DNA of 64,000 nucleotides from Lentinula raphanica (Eukaryota > Basidiomycota > Agaricomycetes > Agaricales > Omphalotaceae): NCBI GenBank assembly GCA_027919835.1, contig JANVFP010000024.1, positions 744,001 to 808,000 on the forward strand. The letters are read 5' to 3'. Positions 46,892 through 58,088 of the stretch are shown piece by piece. Numbering within the stretch: position 1 is the stretch's first letter; each line of letters opens with the position of its first letter. The notes under the pieces were generated by a model that made no database searches, had not been told where the DNA came from, and saw only the letters and a program-made list of their open reading frames with translations. A program made the position numbers and the translations under genes.

Positions 46892-48616
46892 TTAGAGATC
46901 TGAAGACAAATGGAACCCCATCTGCTCAATGGCCGGCAAGACCGCCATCATCGACTCGGCAACGGCTTGAGGCGTCGCTCGCGAGCCCTGCTCGTAGGAG
47001 AATGCCCATATTTCCTCCCAATCCTCCCCAGGAAATCCCTGCGTCGGTTCCCATTGCGTAGAGTGGAGAAAGTGGTTTCCAGTCACGAGCCAGCCGTGGA
47101 CTCCTGGAGCGTGGCCATCGGGATACAATCTGTCTACCCACATGAGACCTCGAATAATGTGGGCGTCCTGCAAAGATTTCAGTATCTGGGCCGGACTAGC
47201 ATTCGCTTTCAGTTTGGTTTTGCCATGGTTGGTGGCATGATTCGCTCTCCGGATAGGTGGCAGAATCGTCAATGTGACATCCACTTTGGTCTCCTCCCCG
47301 CTCCCTGCATCAGTATCAGCATCAGTATCAGTATCAGCATCAGCATCAGCATCCCCGTCATCATCCTCGTCGTCCTTTTTCTCATCTTCATCTTCATCGT
47401 CGTCATCCTTTTTCTTGTCGTCGTCATCCATGTTCTCGTCGTCGTCGTCATTCTTCTCGTCATCGTCGTCGTCGTTCTTCTTCTCGGCATCGTCGTCGTC
47501 GTCCATGTTCTCGTCGTCGTCGTCATTCTTGCTTTCTACTTCACTTTCCCCGTCGTCGTCCATACCCTCATCCTCATCCAGCGTCGGCCCTCCTCATCGA
47601 TGTCCATTCCCTCCTCCTGACCTTTCTGAGTGAGCTTGGGGTCCTTATCCTTTCCGGCCTTGGCCGGTGGAGGAGGAGGACCTGCACTGGTCGTCGAGGA
47701 TGTGGGTTTGTGAGTGGAAGAATGTGCAACAGGCAGGAATTTTGAAAAAGATGGATGTCGGGGACGTGCCGACGACGGTTGTGTTGATCGTTGTGCTGGC
47801 GCTGCGTGAGGAGCTTTGTGAGCAGGTTTTTGTTTGGCAGCTTTCTTTTTGTCTGGATCTGGCAATGGATCGACATGGAGTAGGCAGAACCAATTACGGC
47901 AATTCTGGCAATATATTTGACAGCAAGTGTCGGGATTATATATCTGCTTGCAGACCTTGCAAATGTGTTCAAACCAATGGCCTTTTCCCAAAACATCCAG
48001 ACGACCAGTCTTGGTACTAAAGAAAAACCGATAAAAGAACGCTTTGGCGGTAAGGAGGTGGAAGTCCTCGTCCTCTATGTCGTCAGTCAGCAGGTGGAGA
48101 CCTGCTAGATCTACAATAATTAAGTTCAATGGTAGGCTTCGATTGAGGGATATTCTGAATGCTTACCTATGATGTCCCCTCCGTTCACGATCCCTTCAAT
48201 GTCCGTTTCTATAAACTCATTGTTGGATAATCCGTCAGTGATTTCGGAGGTGAACCCGGTATCGACGAGGCACTTTTTGATTTCGGTCGATCGAAGGAAC
48301 CACGTTACGAGGACTTTTGTCTGCTTGTTCTTGGTGCGAATGCCCCTTACCCTCCCATAGGAGAGGTGTTCCCTGTCGTCAGTTATAGACGACTCGTTTT
48401 TGATCGCGATACTGAATTGAGAGATTATAGTGAAACGGCTTGAGTTGAACTGAATTTGAGATTCACATACATGTCGTCTTTTTCTATCAGTGTCATTTCA
48501 TCCCCCTCGAAGCGAAGTGTCAAGGTTCCTTTTGCCCTACGGATCCGTCCGGCAATACGGGGCTGATTGGGCGGGTATTTCTTTGGGTCGAGCTCAACTT
48601 CTGGTGGGATAGGCAT
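46892..48616 (-). pseudogene. BAH-like plus zinc-finger protein, copy 2, frameshifted
   Basis: Same architecture as the gene at 38849-40493. Exons 48616-48471 and 48411-48167 and the start of exon 3 (48110) join with the same intron positions and phases; BAH-like (VLVTWFLRSTEIKK, NNEFIETDIEGIV) and Cys-rich (CKVC, YCQNC, NWFCLLHV) parts are preserved. Near 47,590 the copy has GAGGAGGGCC where copy 1 has GAGGAGGGGCC: one G fewer, shifting the frame so that translation ends soon after. Beyond it the correct frame resumes as a longer D/E/K-rich tract and the same C-terminal domain. The very end is also altered: the CPLCH motif is replaced by an unrelated tail. Either a decayed duplicate or a homopolymer sequencing error plus a divergent end. 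Confidence 0.75.
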
Positions 48617-48619
48617 AGC

Positions 48620-48733
48620 AAATTATAATCGACTCGATTTTGGCTGGATCTTTTATATGAGTCGTGAATTGATTCATACTTAGAAATGGAGGTTTGTGAT
48701 ATGTCTAGAAGGGTGACAATTACGTGACAAATA
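48620..48733 (-). promoter_or_regulatory. Upstream block conserved with BAH copy 1
   Basis: Nearly identical to 40499-40601, including TATAAAA (minus strand, 48657-48651) about 40 bp before the start codon. Confidence 0.5.
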
Positions 48734-49559
48734 TGATCGAGAAAAAATTGATGTGATGATTGAACTTCCATATATATCCGAACACCGCGAACATGCCCGG
48801 AGCAGAGAATGCCGAAATGCCGTTGGGTACAGATTACCGACAATGCTGAGAACTCGATGAGCAAAAGTGCTGCGCTAGAAACTCTTGTGTTGAGCACAAC
48901 CCAGTTTCTAGCACGTTATCAACATTGCAAATAACAAGGACCCCAAAAAGTCCCTGCTCAGAGTGAGTAGGGCTATCTTAGGCGATACTTGATATGTCAG
49001 CGAACCTTTAGTGACTTGGACACTTGCTGATTCAGTCCGTGGCAGCATAGTTGAAGCTAATGACATGGAGTTAGAGGAGGATTGGGATGTTGACGATTTT
49101 GCTTTGTAGTTTGATGCATTGCTTAATGAGCGATACATTACGGTTGTGTTGTTTCCTTTGTCTGTTCTGATCTTTTTAAGGCCTCAAATTCAACAGTGCG
49201 CCTATGATAAGTCAGATGTGTTCAGTGGGAAATATGAGGGCTCATAGTAAGGCTTACAAGTCGACTTGTTAATGCTGTACCAGCATCTTTAGCTTTTCTT
49301 CTAGGCCAGCAACTCTTTGACGCAGTGAGCTCGGATCCTTGTGTTCAGCTTTCCCAAATGTATCAACAACAGGTAGGAACCGTCGTTACAGCGTGGCAGT
49401 TTTGAGTTAGTTGATCTCCGATGACTCGTCCCTCAAAGCCAACTATTTTGAGAAGGAATTGTTCCTATTCCATTCCGGATCCATTGCGAACTCGAGGCCA
49501 CCGGCTGCTTTTGGAAAGGCAACCCTCTAAGCAGGACAGGATTCTACCATTCTGTACAC
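48734..49559. other. Unassigned sequence
   Basis: Two short minus-strand frames (48897-48520 and 49138-48908, the latter Ser-rich) without recognisable features. Confidence 0.35.
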
Positions 49560-49995
49560 ACCTAGAAGACACAATGGTGCAATGATGTCTTAGGGACAGC
49601 TTTAAATATTGTACCTAGCACAAGATAATTGTATTTCCTTGCAAGAAGTTTTACATATAGCTTGACACACAGAGCGTCCTGGAAGGAAGGCATCGTGCTA
49701 TTCTATGCCTATTTCAAGACAGTAATATTGTTTTATATAGCTTGACACACAGGTCGTCCTGGAAGGACATCATTTCTACTAGTTTATACCTACCATAAAA
49801 GCAATCTGGACAGACAGAATCCTGCTGATGTATACCTACGATAAGAGAGTAATATTGCGTTGCAGGAAATTGGGATATAGCATGACACACAACATAGGCA
49901 TCGTGGTCGGGCAGTATTCTGCTATACTATACCTACCATAATTCAAGCAAGCTACAGCGTGTGCTACGAAGCAAAGGACGTCTTCGAAAGATACA
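49560..49995 (+). repeat. Dispersed ~80-bp unit, forward copies
   Basis: Four to five copies: GAGCGTCCTGGAAGGAAGGCATC, CACAGGTCGTCCTGGAAGGACATC and others, with TATACCTACCATAA and GTAATATTGCGTT blocks between them. From 49,996 to 50,354 I see only the presumed promoter of the SET gene. Confidence 0.72.
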
Positions 49996-50354
49996 ATTCT
50001 GCTATGGGGTTAGGGATCATCAATCATTCCTAGAACACCCTGCGCAAACCTCACCGATGTTGTAACAGTCACCGCCCCGTGGTTCTTTGGTGCGGTGAGA
50101 ACTTCGCCCGTATCCTCTCATACAACAATTTACCTCTGGTGGCACCTGTCGACGACTTGCTTCTAAATTATTTGCTTTACCTAAGATAAAAGACGCAACC
50201 ATTGAAAAGACACCATTTCTCTGCGTGTTGCAGAATATTTACAGGATCTCTATAATTCAGCTAGACATCCTCATTAAAACGGTAAATTTTATGCTAATTT
50301 CGGGGCTATAAAACGCTATTGCAAGGAACCACACCACAGTAGACAATTCATCGA

Positions 50355-51602
50355 ATGCCTCAACGTATGCAAACACTGTCCTTCCAATGGTCAGCCGCTG
50401 CAGCTGGCCACGGAGCAGCAACACTCCAATTTCTCAATGAAATAGATGATGAAGACGGACCTCCCTTGCACACGGAATTTCAATACCTGGAAAAGTACGT
50501 CCTTTTTGATACTTCATTGGATTTGAATACTGAATACTGTATATGTAAAAGGACATACTCTTATCAAATCCAACGTGAAGAAAAGCCAAAAGCACAGAAT
50601 CATAAAACGAGTTGCCCGTGTTTGAGGCGTAGCCCCAGAAATTTCGTTTTCAACCCGTTCCTTCAAAGTGGATATAGGGAAGCAAGTATCTACCGCATCT
50701 GACAAAAAGATATTCCCTGATCCCTCATTGTTGTGTTCAGGGAATGTTTTCCTTTGCTATCCCAATTGGAAATGAAGTTGTGGAGTGCAACCAGGTTAGT
50801 TTGATATATTTAGTTATATGAATATTCACCATTGATCTGTAACTGCTAAGTGGTGTTCTTGTAACGAGAAAACTTGTCCTAACCGTTTGGCCCAAAGGCC
50901 AAGATCGGTCCCCATAATCATATACAAGACAGCAGGGAAAGGCTGGGGCGTGCGCTCACCAGTTCATGTATCCAAGGGTACTGTGTTGGGCGAATTCACT
51001 GGGTAAGTCTGTGAAAACAAAAGCAAGCCATCATCTAAAGCAAGAGTATTATGCATCAGGAATATCATGTACATTGCACTTGCACGCTCAACCGATAGGT
51101 TTGTTGATTTAGTCCCATTGCAGAACACGTTCAGATGCAGATGCTCAACAAGAACCGACATTCATATTTGACTGGGATGGCTGTGATCATGACGAGACTA
51201 GACATGGACACAAGTACAGCGTAGATGCAACATTACAGGGAAACTGGACCCGCTTGTTAAGTAAGTTTTGGATGTTAAGCGTTGAACGTTGGACCCCTAC
51301 TGACGACAACGTACGACCGCTCACATATGTAGCCATTCATGTGAACCCAATGTCGGGGTCTATAACGCCGTTTACGATGAGGCTATTGAGGTAAGTGTAT
51401 AGAAATGTTTTCAATTACTGTTTAACACGATTAATAGTCAAATATTCCACATATTGTTTTTGTGGCTTTACGGGATATTCCTGCTCAACATGAATTTGGT
51501 CTGGACTACTATCCTCAAAAAGCAGGAAAAAAAACTAAAGGGTCTCGAAAAGAGCGCACATGTTTCTGTGACGCTAAGAAATGTCGAAATGTAGTATTCT
51601 GA
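50355..51602 (+). CDS. SET-domain histone lysine methyltransferase, SUV39/Clr4-like
   Basis: SUV39/Clr4/DIM-5 enzymes methylate H3K9 and set up heterochromatin. Exons: 50355 to about 50,690 (join to the next unresolved), 50741-50794, 50851-51002, 51124 to about 51,265, 51333-51390, 51438-51602. Pre-SET: ECNQWCSCNEKTCPNR. SET: KTAGKGWGVRSP, YSVDATLQGNW, NHSCEPNVGVYNAVYDE with the cofactor-binding NHSC, and RDIPAQHEFGLDYY in the place of the usual E-L-x-F-D-Y. Post-SET: CFCDAKKCRN, so the third-zinc cysteines are present. The pre-SET segment in exon 1 has fewer Cys than usual. At 51,260 the strong GTAAGT donor is one base out of frame with NHSC, while a weaker donor 5 nt later (GTTTTG) restores it with one extra residue. 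So the gene is probably intact but needs transcript data. No chromodomain is visible. Confidence 0.8.
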
Positions 51603-52099
51603 CAGTAAAAATACATGACTTCAGAATTACAACTTATGATATTCGATACCTGATACTTCTTGGCTCTCGAGTCTGCATGACTCCCTGCCTCGACTTTTGT
51701 CTTGCATCATGTGTAACATAATTGTTACAGTTATCTTATTTGACATCTTTCTCTTTCCAAGTTCTCACAGTGGATGACTTCGACTCTGAGCCCCCTCGAT
51801 ATGAAAAAAGGAAACAAGTTTCGATATGAAAACAAGATTGGTTGACTACGCTACATTATGTAACTCAGGTATAGTACACTATACCTCGTCAACTCGTTTT
51901 GAAACTCGCCAAAATATGATACTACAAAACAGAACGACAGACTGAGAAATGAAGAGAATGTGAGATCACTTCAAGTTCTAAAATTCATACTAGTGGATGA
52001 CTTCGACTTGGAGCTCCCTCGATATGACCAGGTGACAAAATGATCATGAAACGCCAAATGGTCTCATAAACCAATTCTCCACTGTTGTCGAAACTCGAA
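51603..52099. other. 3' flank of the SET gene
   Basis: No gene recognised. Confidence 0.35.
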
Positions 52100-52351
52100 A
52101 CCAGTTCTTCGTTGCCGTGTAAAATGAACGTGAGCATGGCTAAGGAGTGTGGGATCTGGTCTGAATGTGTGGGCAGGATCGATGAAGTCCGGGACTCTAG
52201 GTTTGCCCATGAAGACATAGGAGACACCAGTTCTTCGTTGCCGTGTAGAATGAACATGAGCACAGCTAAGGAGTGTGGGATCTGGTCTGAATGTTTAGGC
52301 AGGATCGATGAAGTCCGGGACTCTAGGTTTGCCCACGAAGACATAGGAGAC
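52100..52351. repeat. 126-bp tandem duplication
   Basis: Two adjacent copies (52100-52225 and 52226-52351) differing at a handful of positions. 126 is a multiple of three, so frames on both strands repeat a 42-residue block; on the minus strand it lies in a 147-codon open frame that I cannot assign. Confidence 0.85.
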
Positions 52352-52844
52352 ACCAGTGAGCACATGGGGTCGAAGGCAAGATCCTTGAAGAAATTCAAGG
52401 TAACCCGACCAGCGCTTGGGAAATGCACTGGTTCGATGTGAAGATCCTGGACGAAACCAAGGTAGCCTTGGAGTCATGATGAGGAAGTGAGTGAGTTGTG
52501 TTCCAGAAAGACCAAATGATTCATCCGAAACAGACTCGGCGTCCAAAAGTAGTGAGATGATGAGTGTGCCAGTGGAGTCGAGAAAAACAGACTCGACGTC
52601 GAAAGGCAGCGATGCGAAGAGCTCACTATGGGGTGGATAAAGATTATGGCGAAATTCTGTGGTTGATAAGGGCGAAAAAGGGGTAACCAAGAATTCTGGT
52701 TGTGGTTGTGGTTGTGGTATTGGTGGTGTTTATTGCTTATGGTGGTGGTGGTGGTGGTGGACATGGTGGAAGTGCATAGAAAACAATGAAAACAAGATTT
52801 TATTGGTTGACTACGTATAGTCTGAAGGCCTATTTCCCCAAGTT

Positions 52845-52965
52845 CGTTCCGGCTTCCCCGAAGTTCGTCCCGGCTTCCCCGAAGTTCGTCCCAGCTTCCC
52901 CGAAGTTCGTCCCGGCTTCCCCGAAGTTCGTTCCGGCTTCCCCGAAGTTCGTTCCGACATCCGAG
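52845..52965. repeat. 21-bp minisatellite, main locus
   Basis: Five to six copies of AAGTTCGTCCCGGCTTCCCCG with C/T and G/A variants; read on the plus strand it repeats KFVPASP. The same unit occurs inverted at 38365-38430. To its left, around 52,690-52,760, is a (GGT)n/(GTGGTT)n simple repeat. From 52,966 to 53,560 nothing is recognised. Confidence 0.85.
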
Positions 52966-53560
52966 ACCCAGTTCTATGTATACACTGCAGCGAGCTCATA
53001 ACGCGCAAGGAGATTGTAGACTGCAGCATGAGCAGAGGGTGACATAACGTGCTACGACACATAGAGTACATGTGTATGCTATGGGTAGAACTTCTGCCGG
53101 GTGAGTGTGTAACAGGCTCTTGATATAAGAACTATGCTCAGAACTTGAGGGAAGGATGACAGGAATATAGTGAGTTCCTGGAATATATCCAAGAAACCAA
53201 GACCCAATCAGAGATGGATGTCCTGGAGAATGGATCGATATGTGACCGGAGAGGGGTAGAGACAAAGGAGAGGGGTTTGTTGTAAAGATTGTAAGATGAC
53301 TTTCTCATTACCAACTGGTACTGTGAACGGCACACATGGATTAGGTTAGGTACCAATTGGGTGCCCTAACTAACATTCATTCCCTCCTAAAGTAATGCGA
53401 ATTATCATAATAAGTATATAGTAATTCTTAAATGCCATAGTCCGCTGATTGTATGAGAAGGTACTGGCGGTGAGGAACAGTAGATAAGAGTTCGGTGTAA
53501 TGAGGAGTGGAGCAATCATAAAGGACTGTTCAATTTGATGTTTGGAAGGCCAATAATCAA

Positions 53561-55750
53561 CTATGAGGGTAAATGACACTTCTGAACTACTGATAGAAAC
53601 CCTTCCGCTATGGCCCACTCGTCACTGTGATCCGTTCCAAGGAGCCCCATCAGTCCTTCTTGGACTTCATTTAATGATAGATGGTGTAATTGATGTGCCT
53701 CAGACCATTGTAGGCAGACATCGATTCTGCAGAAGAATCCCAACGAACAACGCGGATGACCCATCACTCTTTCCTGCGCTATCAAGGATTTGGCGACCAA
53801 TTCGGCAAAAGCTTTCACGTCGTCCATGGCCTTCGCGCTTTCATCTGAATCCAGATTGGCATAAGTCATCAACCAGGACCCTGCGGAATTCCCTGCGTAG
53901 CGATTTGGAGGAGGAAGTCTGAATTGGATTGATTGACAACTCTTTGTCCATGTAGATTATACGAACTCACTTTGTTATTTGTTTGTAGGGACGGAGATTC
54001 CCAGACACAGGCTCAAAAGTTATTTCGTCAAAGTCGAGAATGTCTGGAACGTTCGCAAGATGGGTGGAGCTGATTGGGCGTGTATGCACCATTCTTACCA
54101 CCCTACCGGCTGCCATATAGCAACGAACTTCTCCACGGGAGAGGAGGGCTTCGTTGTATGGTTCAGTGAAGAACTTTGGCTGATCGAAAGGTCCTGGCCA
54201 ATTGTGCTCCTCGGTCTGTGTCCAACTATTTTTGAATCGATCTAAAACGACATCCAACTTGGAAATGCTCGGATGGACCACAAAAACGTCAACGGCACTC
54301 GCGCTCTTTTCACGTTTCACCACCCTGCCGTTCATGATGTGATCTATGCCGTCGTTGATGGAGGTGACTAGCTTGACTTGTCCAACCACCGGGTAGCCAT
54401 CGTACTCTAAACCCGCTAATAGGAGGCCGAGCTTGGATTTCTGTGTCGCGTAGTTGTTTGCGTGATGATTGGGCCACAGGAAAACCTTATGACGGGAAAG
54501 GAGGAAATCTAGGTTGGACTCGAAGGTCAAGTCCGTCGTGTAATAATCGGGTGTCCTAGATTGTCATGTTTCAGCAGGAACCTAGATGGGTTCAAAAGAA
54601 CACATACCCTCGTCGACATTCTCCAATAATCATGTCAACGCGACTACAAAATTCATACACCTCTCCTTGGGCTGATTTAACTTGGTTGTAAAAGTCCGTG
54701 TCCATGACAAAGAAAACATCGATATTTGCCATGTACAACTTTAGGGCAACTTTCATCTGTGCTCTCATTATTCTCAGAGCGTGGGTAGCAGTCAAAGATG
54801 AGCTTACCCATTCCCAACATGTGAAAACATGTTTTACTGGTTCAATTATGTTGTAACAGAAAAACCGTTGAAGGACGGTACTCTGATCTACAATACGTAG
54901 AAACGCCTCATATCTCTCACGCTCTGGTTGGGGGAAGGCGAGGGGGTTGACTTGTTGGGTTTCCCAGTAGATTTGATCTTGCCCAGATAGTTCCAGGTCG
55001 GAATCCATTCGAACAGGCTTATCGTGACCTCTGGTAGTGCGAAGAATCCACAGGATAGATGTGACAGGGGAAGAAGTGAGACGGGTGTTGCTGGCGAGTT
55101 GTAGTATCCATCAGTGATGTCGACGCCTGACGATGTATGGAGATCTCCGACAAGTACCACAGGTTCGGATCGGAAGGTGGGTGCTGGAGGCCACGAAGCA
55201 TCGGACTGAAAAGCATTACTCAAACCCAGACGGGCATTGTAGTGATCGAATGCACGGACGTCTTGATTGTCGTGGGTCGGGATATCAGGGAATTGGCGGA
55301 GGTGGAGATTGAGCATCCAGTCGAGCCCTTCTCCTCCAAAGCCTCCGTCAGTGAATACGGATATTCTCGAATGAATACGTAGGGACCATCGTCTTTTGTC
55401 GGCAGTACATCCAAAATGTCGTAGAAAGTGTTTTTTCCTGGGTCCATGCAGGAATTTCCATCACTCCAATCGCCTTTGCCGCTCGTTCGCCATTCTTCAA
55501 GCAACTGAACACTCTTCCCGCGTCGCACCAGTGCGCCCAGTACGGAATTGCCGTAGAATCTCTTCGTTGGAAGCAACCCTCCAAATTGCACTTCCTTTAA
55601 GATATCCAGGACAGGAAGATGTGCAATGTGGGTGAGATGTATCGTCGTGGGGATGCTGAGATTTTCTGCGATGGTGGGCGGTTGAACGAAAATTGGAGGG
55701 CGACCTGTAGGGTTACGTTTGCGAATTTGTGCGGGCATACATGCATGCAT
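53561..55750 (-). CDS. Unrecognised multi-exon protein, perhaps ATP-grasp-like
   Basis: A string of long minus-strand frames covers the region: 55750 to about 55,320 (starts MHACMPAQIRKRNP), about 55,316-55,150, about 55,020-54,592, 54530-53967 and 53872-53561, with GT..AG introns between the last three (54,591-54,540 region and 53,966-53,880 region). I could not fix every join, and one may hide a frameshift near 55,310. Conserved-looking parts: GLLPTKRFYGNSVLGALVRR, EVRCYMAAGRVVRMVHTRP and SLGFFCRIDVCLQ with LNEVQEG. The last two (E-x-R-x-Y..G-G/A-R and R-I-D..N-E-V) recall the end of an ATP-grasp fold; this is a guess from pattern, not an identification. About 700 residues expected. Confidence 0.5.
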
Positions 55751-56056
55751 GCATGGAAAAGGTGTTCATGGACGTAGTTGCGAGGCTTGAGACATACCGC
55801 GTTCTGTTTTTCGATCTGTCACTTATAAACCAAAACCCCGACGTAACGAGGCGGGTACCTGTGGGAAAATGAAATACGGCAGTGTGATACGTGCCTGTGA
55901 TAGGAAGGAGAGAAGGATATGATCACACATCAGATTGTGATTATGTGTGACTTGTGGGAAAATGAAGTACGGCAGTGTGATTTACGTGCTTCCTTTACGT
56001 CTTTACGGCATTTCATATAAAAGACAGCGTTTGAGCTGTGTATCCGACCATACTCG

Positions 56057-56462
56057 ATGGGAGGACCTCGGTAAGTCTTCTGCACTGGTGTCGACTGACT
56101 GACCTTCTGACATATAGTAGGCGCTCCAATAGAGCTCGACCTAAGCCGTCTTACAGACAAAGAACTCCAGAGGGGTTTGAAGAGGTAATGACGAACCCTG
56201 CCAAAACCAAGCAAAAGAGCCAAAAAGGTCATCCAAGTCCTAGTCATACGATGCGTGAGCCTGAGGGATTGATAATTGGTCTCAATCCGGGTATGAAGGC
56301 AGAATTGGCCCAACGCTCCGAACAACGAAAAAGAGCTCACGAGCAACAACAAAAACAGACAGCTCGGTGGCCTACTTCCGTATGCCTTTTTATTTGTTCA
56401 CTAAACATCAGATTGAATGATATTGACAACAGACCTACTGTCAAAACTCCAAGAAGAAATAA
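56057..56462 (+). CDS. Small basic protein, unrecognised
   Basis: Three exons, 56057-56070, 56118-56379 and 56433-56462, join in frame to give 101 residues. It is Arg/Lys/Gln-rich (RRRSNRARPKPSYRQRTPEG) with a helical segment MKAELAQRSEQRKRAHEQQQ. Start and stop are consistent and both introns have GT..AG ends, but no family is recognised. Confidence 0.4.
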
Positions 56463-57287
56463 ATGACCAAGTCAAGTTCCAAGACGGCATATTTGTACTG
56501 CCTAGTTCTGTAAAGTAGAAGTTCAGAAGCTCCGTAACGATGTGACATCTGAGCGACTAAAGGTAGCTCAGTTCAAGCGGTGCTAATTAATCTTGTTACT
56601 TACAGTAGCTTCTAGACATTTACCCAATAACACATGGGTTTAGGTTGCCGTTTTATCAGCCGGTTTGAGCAAGAGAGCAAGAGAGAGCAAGAGAAAGCAA
56701 GGGACTCTAGAAGGCAAATAATTTGTGTTGATTCAACGACTGAACAGTACAACATCGAGTAGTATATTCATGTACAGAGAGGAGTTAGGAGGAGAACCTG
56801 AGATAATGCTAGATAAAGGTACATCGAGGCGAATGAGATTAGACTGAGTAAAACGAAGAAACTGCAGAATGAGAATGAGACCGAGTCATGGAAATCTAGA
56901 GTGCGGGAGGCGTATTGTTTCAGCCGTCTTGACTCTGGGTGAAGTAAGTGATATCAATACGGAATGGAAAGGGGTTATAACCTCACTATATGCTAGTGTC
57001 TTCAAACATTGACATGATGCCAGGATCTATTTTTGAGCTTTCAGACTCATAGAATCCACTAGAAACTGTTAGGTGTAACCACTGTACCGACTCTCCTCAG
57101 CAATTCACACGAAATAGTAGATACCTGCCGTTAGTTGTCCATCATTGCAGTTATCTTCTCAAAATAAAAGCTGCTGCTGTTGTTACGAAATACTATGAAA
57201 ATCTTTCGCCCTGCCTGTTTATGGAATGATAAAGTTCAAAATGACAGAGAGGTATGTACCAACGGCTCTGCACTATGAATGTGTTTA
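56463..57287. other. Unassigned sequence
   Basis: A short AAGAGAGCAAGAGAGAGCAAG purine-rich run near 56,670; no gene recognised. Confidence 0.35.
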
Positions 57288-58011
57288 CTACTCTTCGGTT
57301 AACCCACTATAGTTCAAATCCCAAGCAAATCCAGCTTGTTTTGAAGTGAGAAGACCGGATGCAACAACTTTATAGAGAAAGTCATCACGGATCCGACTTT
57401 CGCCCATCATTGTTATAATATCACAAATATCTCCGGCCGAAATTTCTGGCAAAGTCTCCAAGTAACGCCTTCTCCAGCGGTCGCCTTCCATGAGAATTGG
57501 ATTGAAAGGAGGACAGTATATGAATCTGGATATCTCCTTCTTCTTCCCTTTGTCCTTATAATCCAAGTTAGGTTGTGAAAAATCGCCTAATAAGTAGATA
57601 TCATAGTATTAAGGAATGCCATTTACTGCAAAGGAGTTGAATCTCTCACCGTAATCAACGCTGATGGGTTGGTGTGAATGAACGTGAACCATGTTAGGGA
57701 AGGGTGAAGAATGTCCTAGTGCTTCTCCTGGAGTTGTTGTAGCAGTAAAAACCATTTTGCTTGTCTCAGCTGAAGCTGCCAATTGGTAAAAATTTAGCTC
57801 GAGCATCAGGATCCAGAGTAGGATGATAATCGTATTCAAGATGGTTTGGATCATCTTTCTTGGTTAGATATGCAGAGAATGCATTGCGGACGCTCTTGAA
57901 GCCGAATGCGCGACGCCATTCTTTGGTACCCATATCAACATATTTAAGACTACTGACAAGCCACCGTAGAAGCTCGTATATGGAAGGGTGAAACTGAATT
58001 CTGACCCTCAT
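57288..58011 (-). pseudogene. Unrecognised two-exon protein with a one-base frameshift
   Basis: Exons 58011-57650 and 57586-57288. Exon 1 has one base too many for the exon-2 frame; deleting one T from the run AAATTTTTACC at about 57,788 gives a continuous 219-residue protein (MRVRIQFHPSIYELLRW.. through AETSKMVFTATTTPGEALG.. to ..AWDLNYSGLTEE). The corrected protein has no recognised domain. Homopolymer position makes a sequencing error as likely as a real mutation. It is divergent from the gene starting at 58089, with a 77-bp shared promoter region. Confidence 0.55.
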
Positions 58012-58088
58012 TCAAACCAGTACACCGGTATATAAGGAGAGCAAACCAGCGCTCGGATTTGTTGCACCTCTCTCCATACTCCTATACT

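Noticed and set aside
47274..47633. Ser-rich 119-codon plus-strand frame
   Set aside because: Antisense of the D/E/K-rich tract of BAH copy 2.
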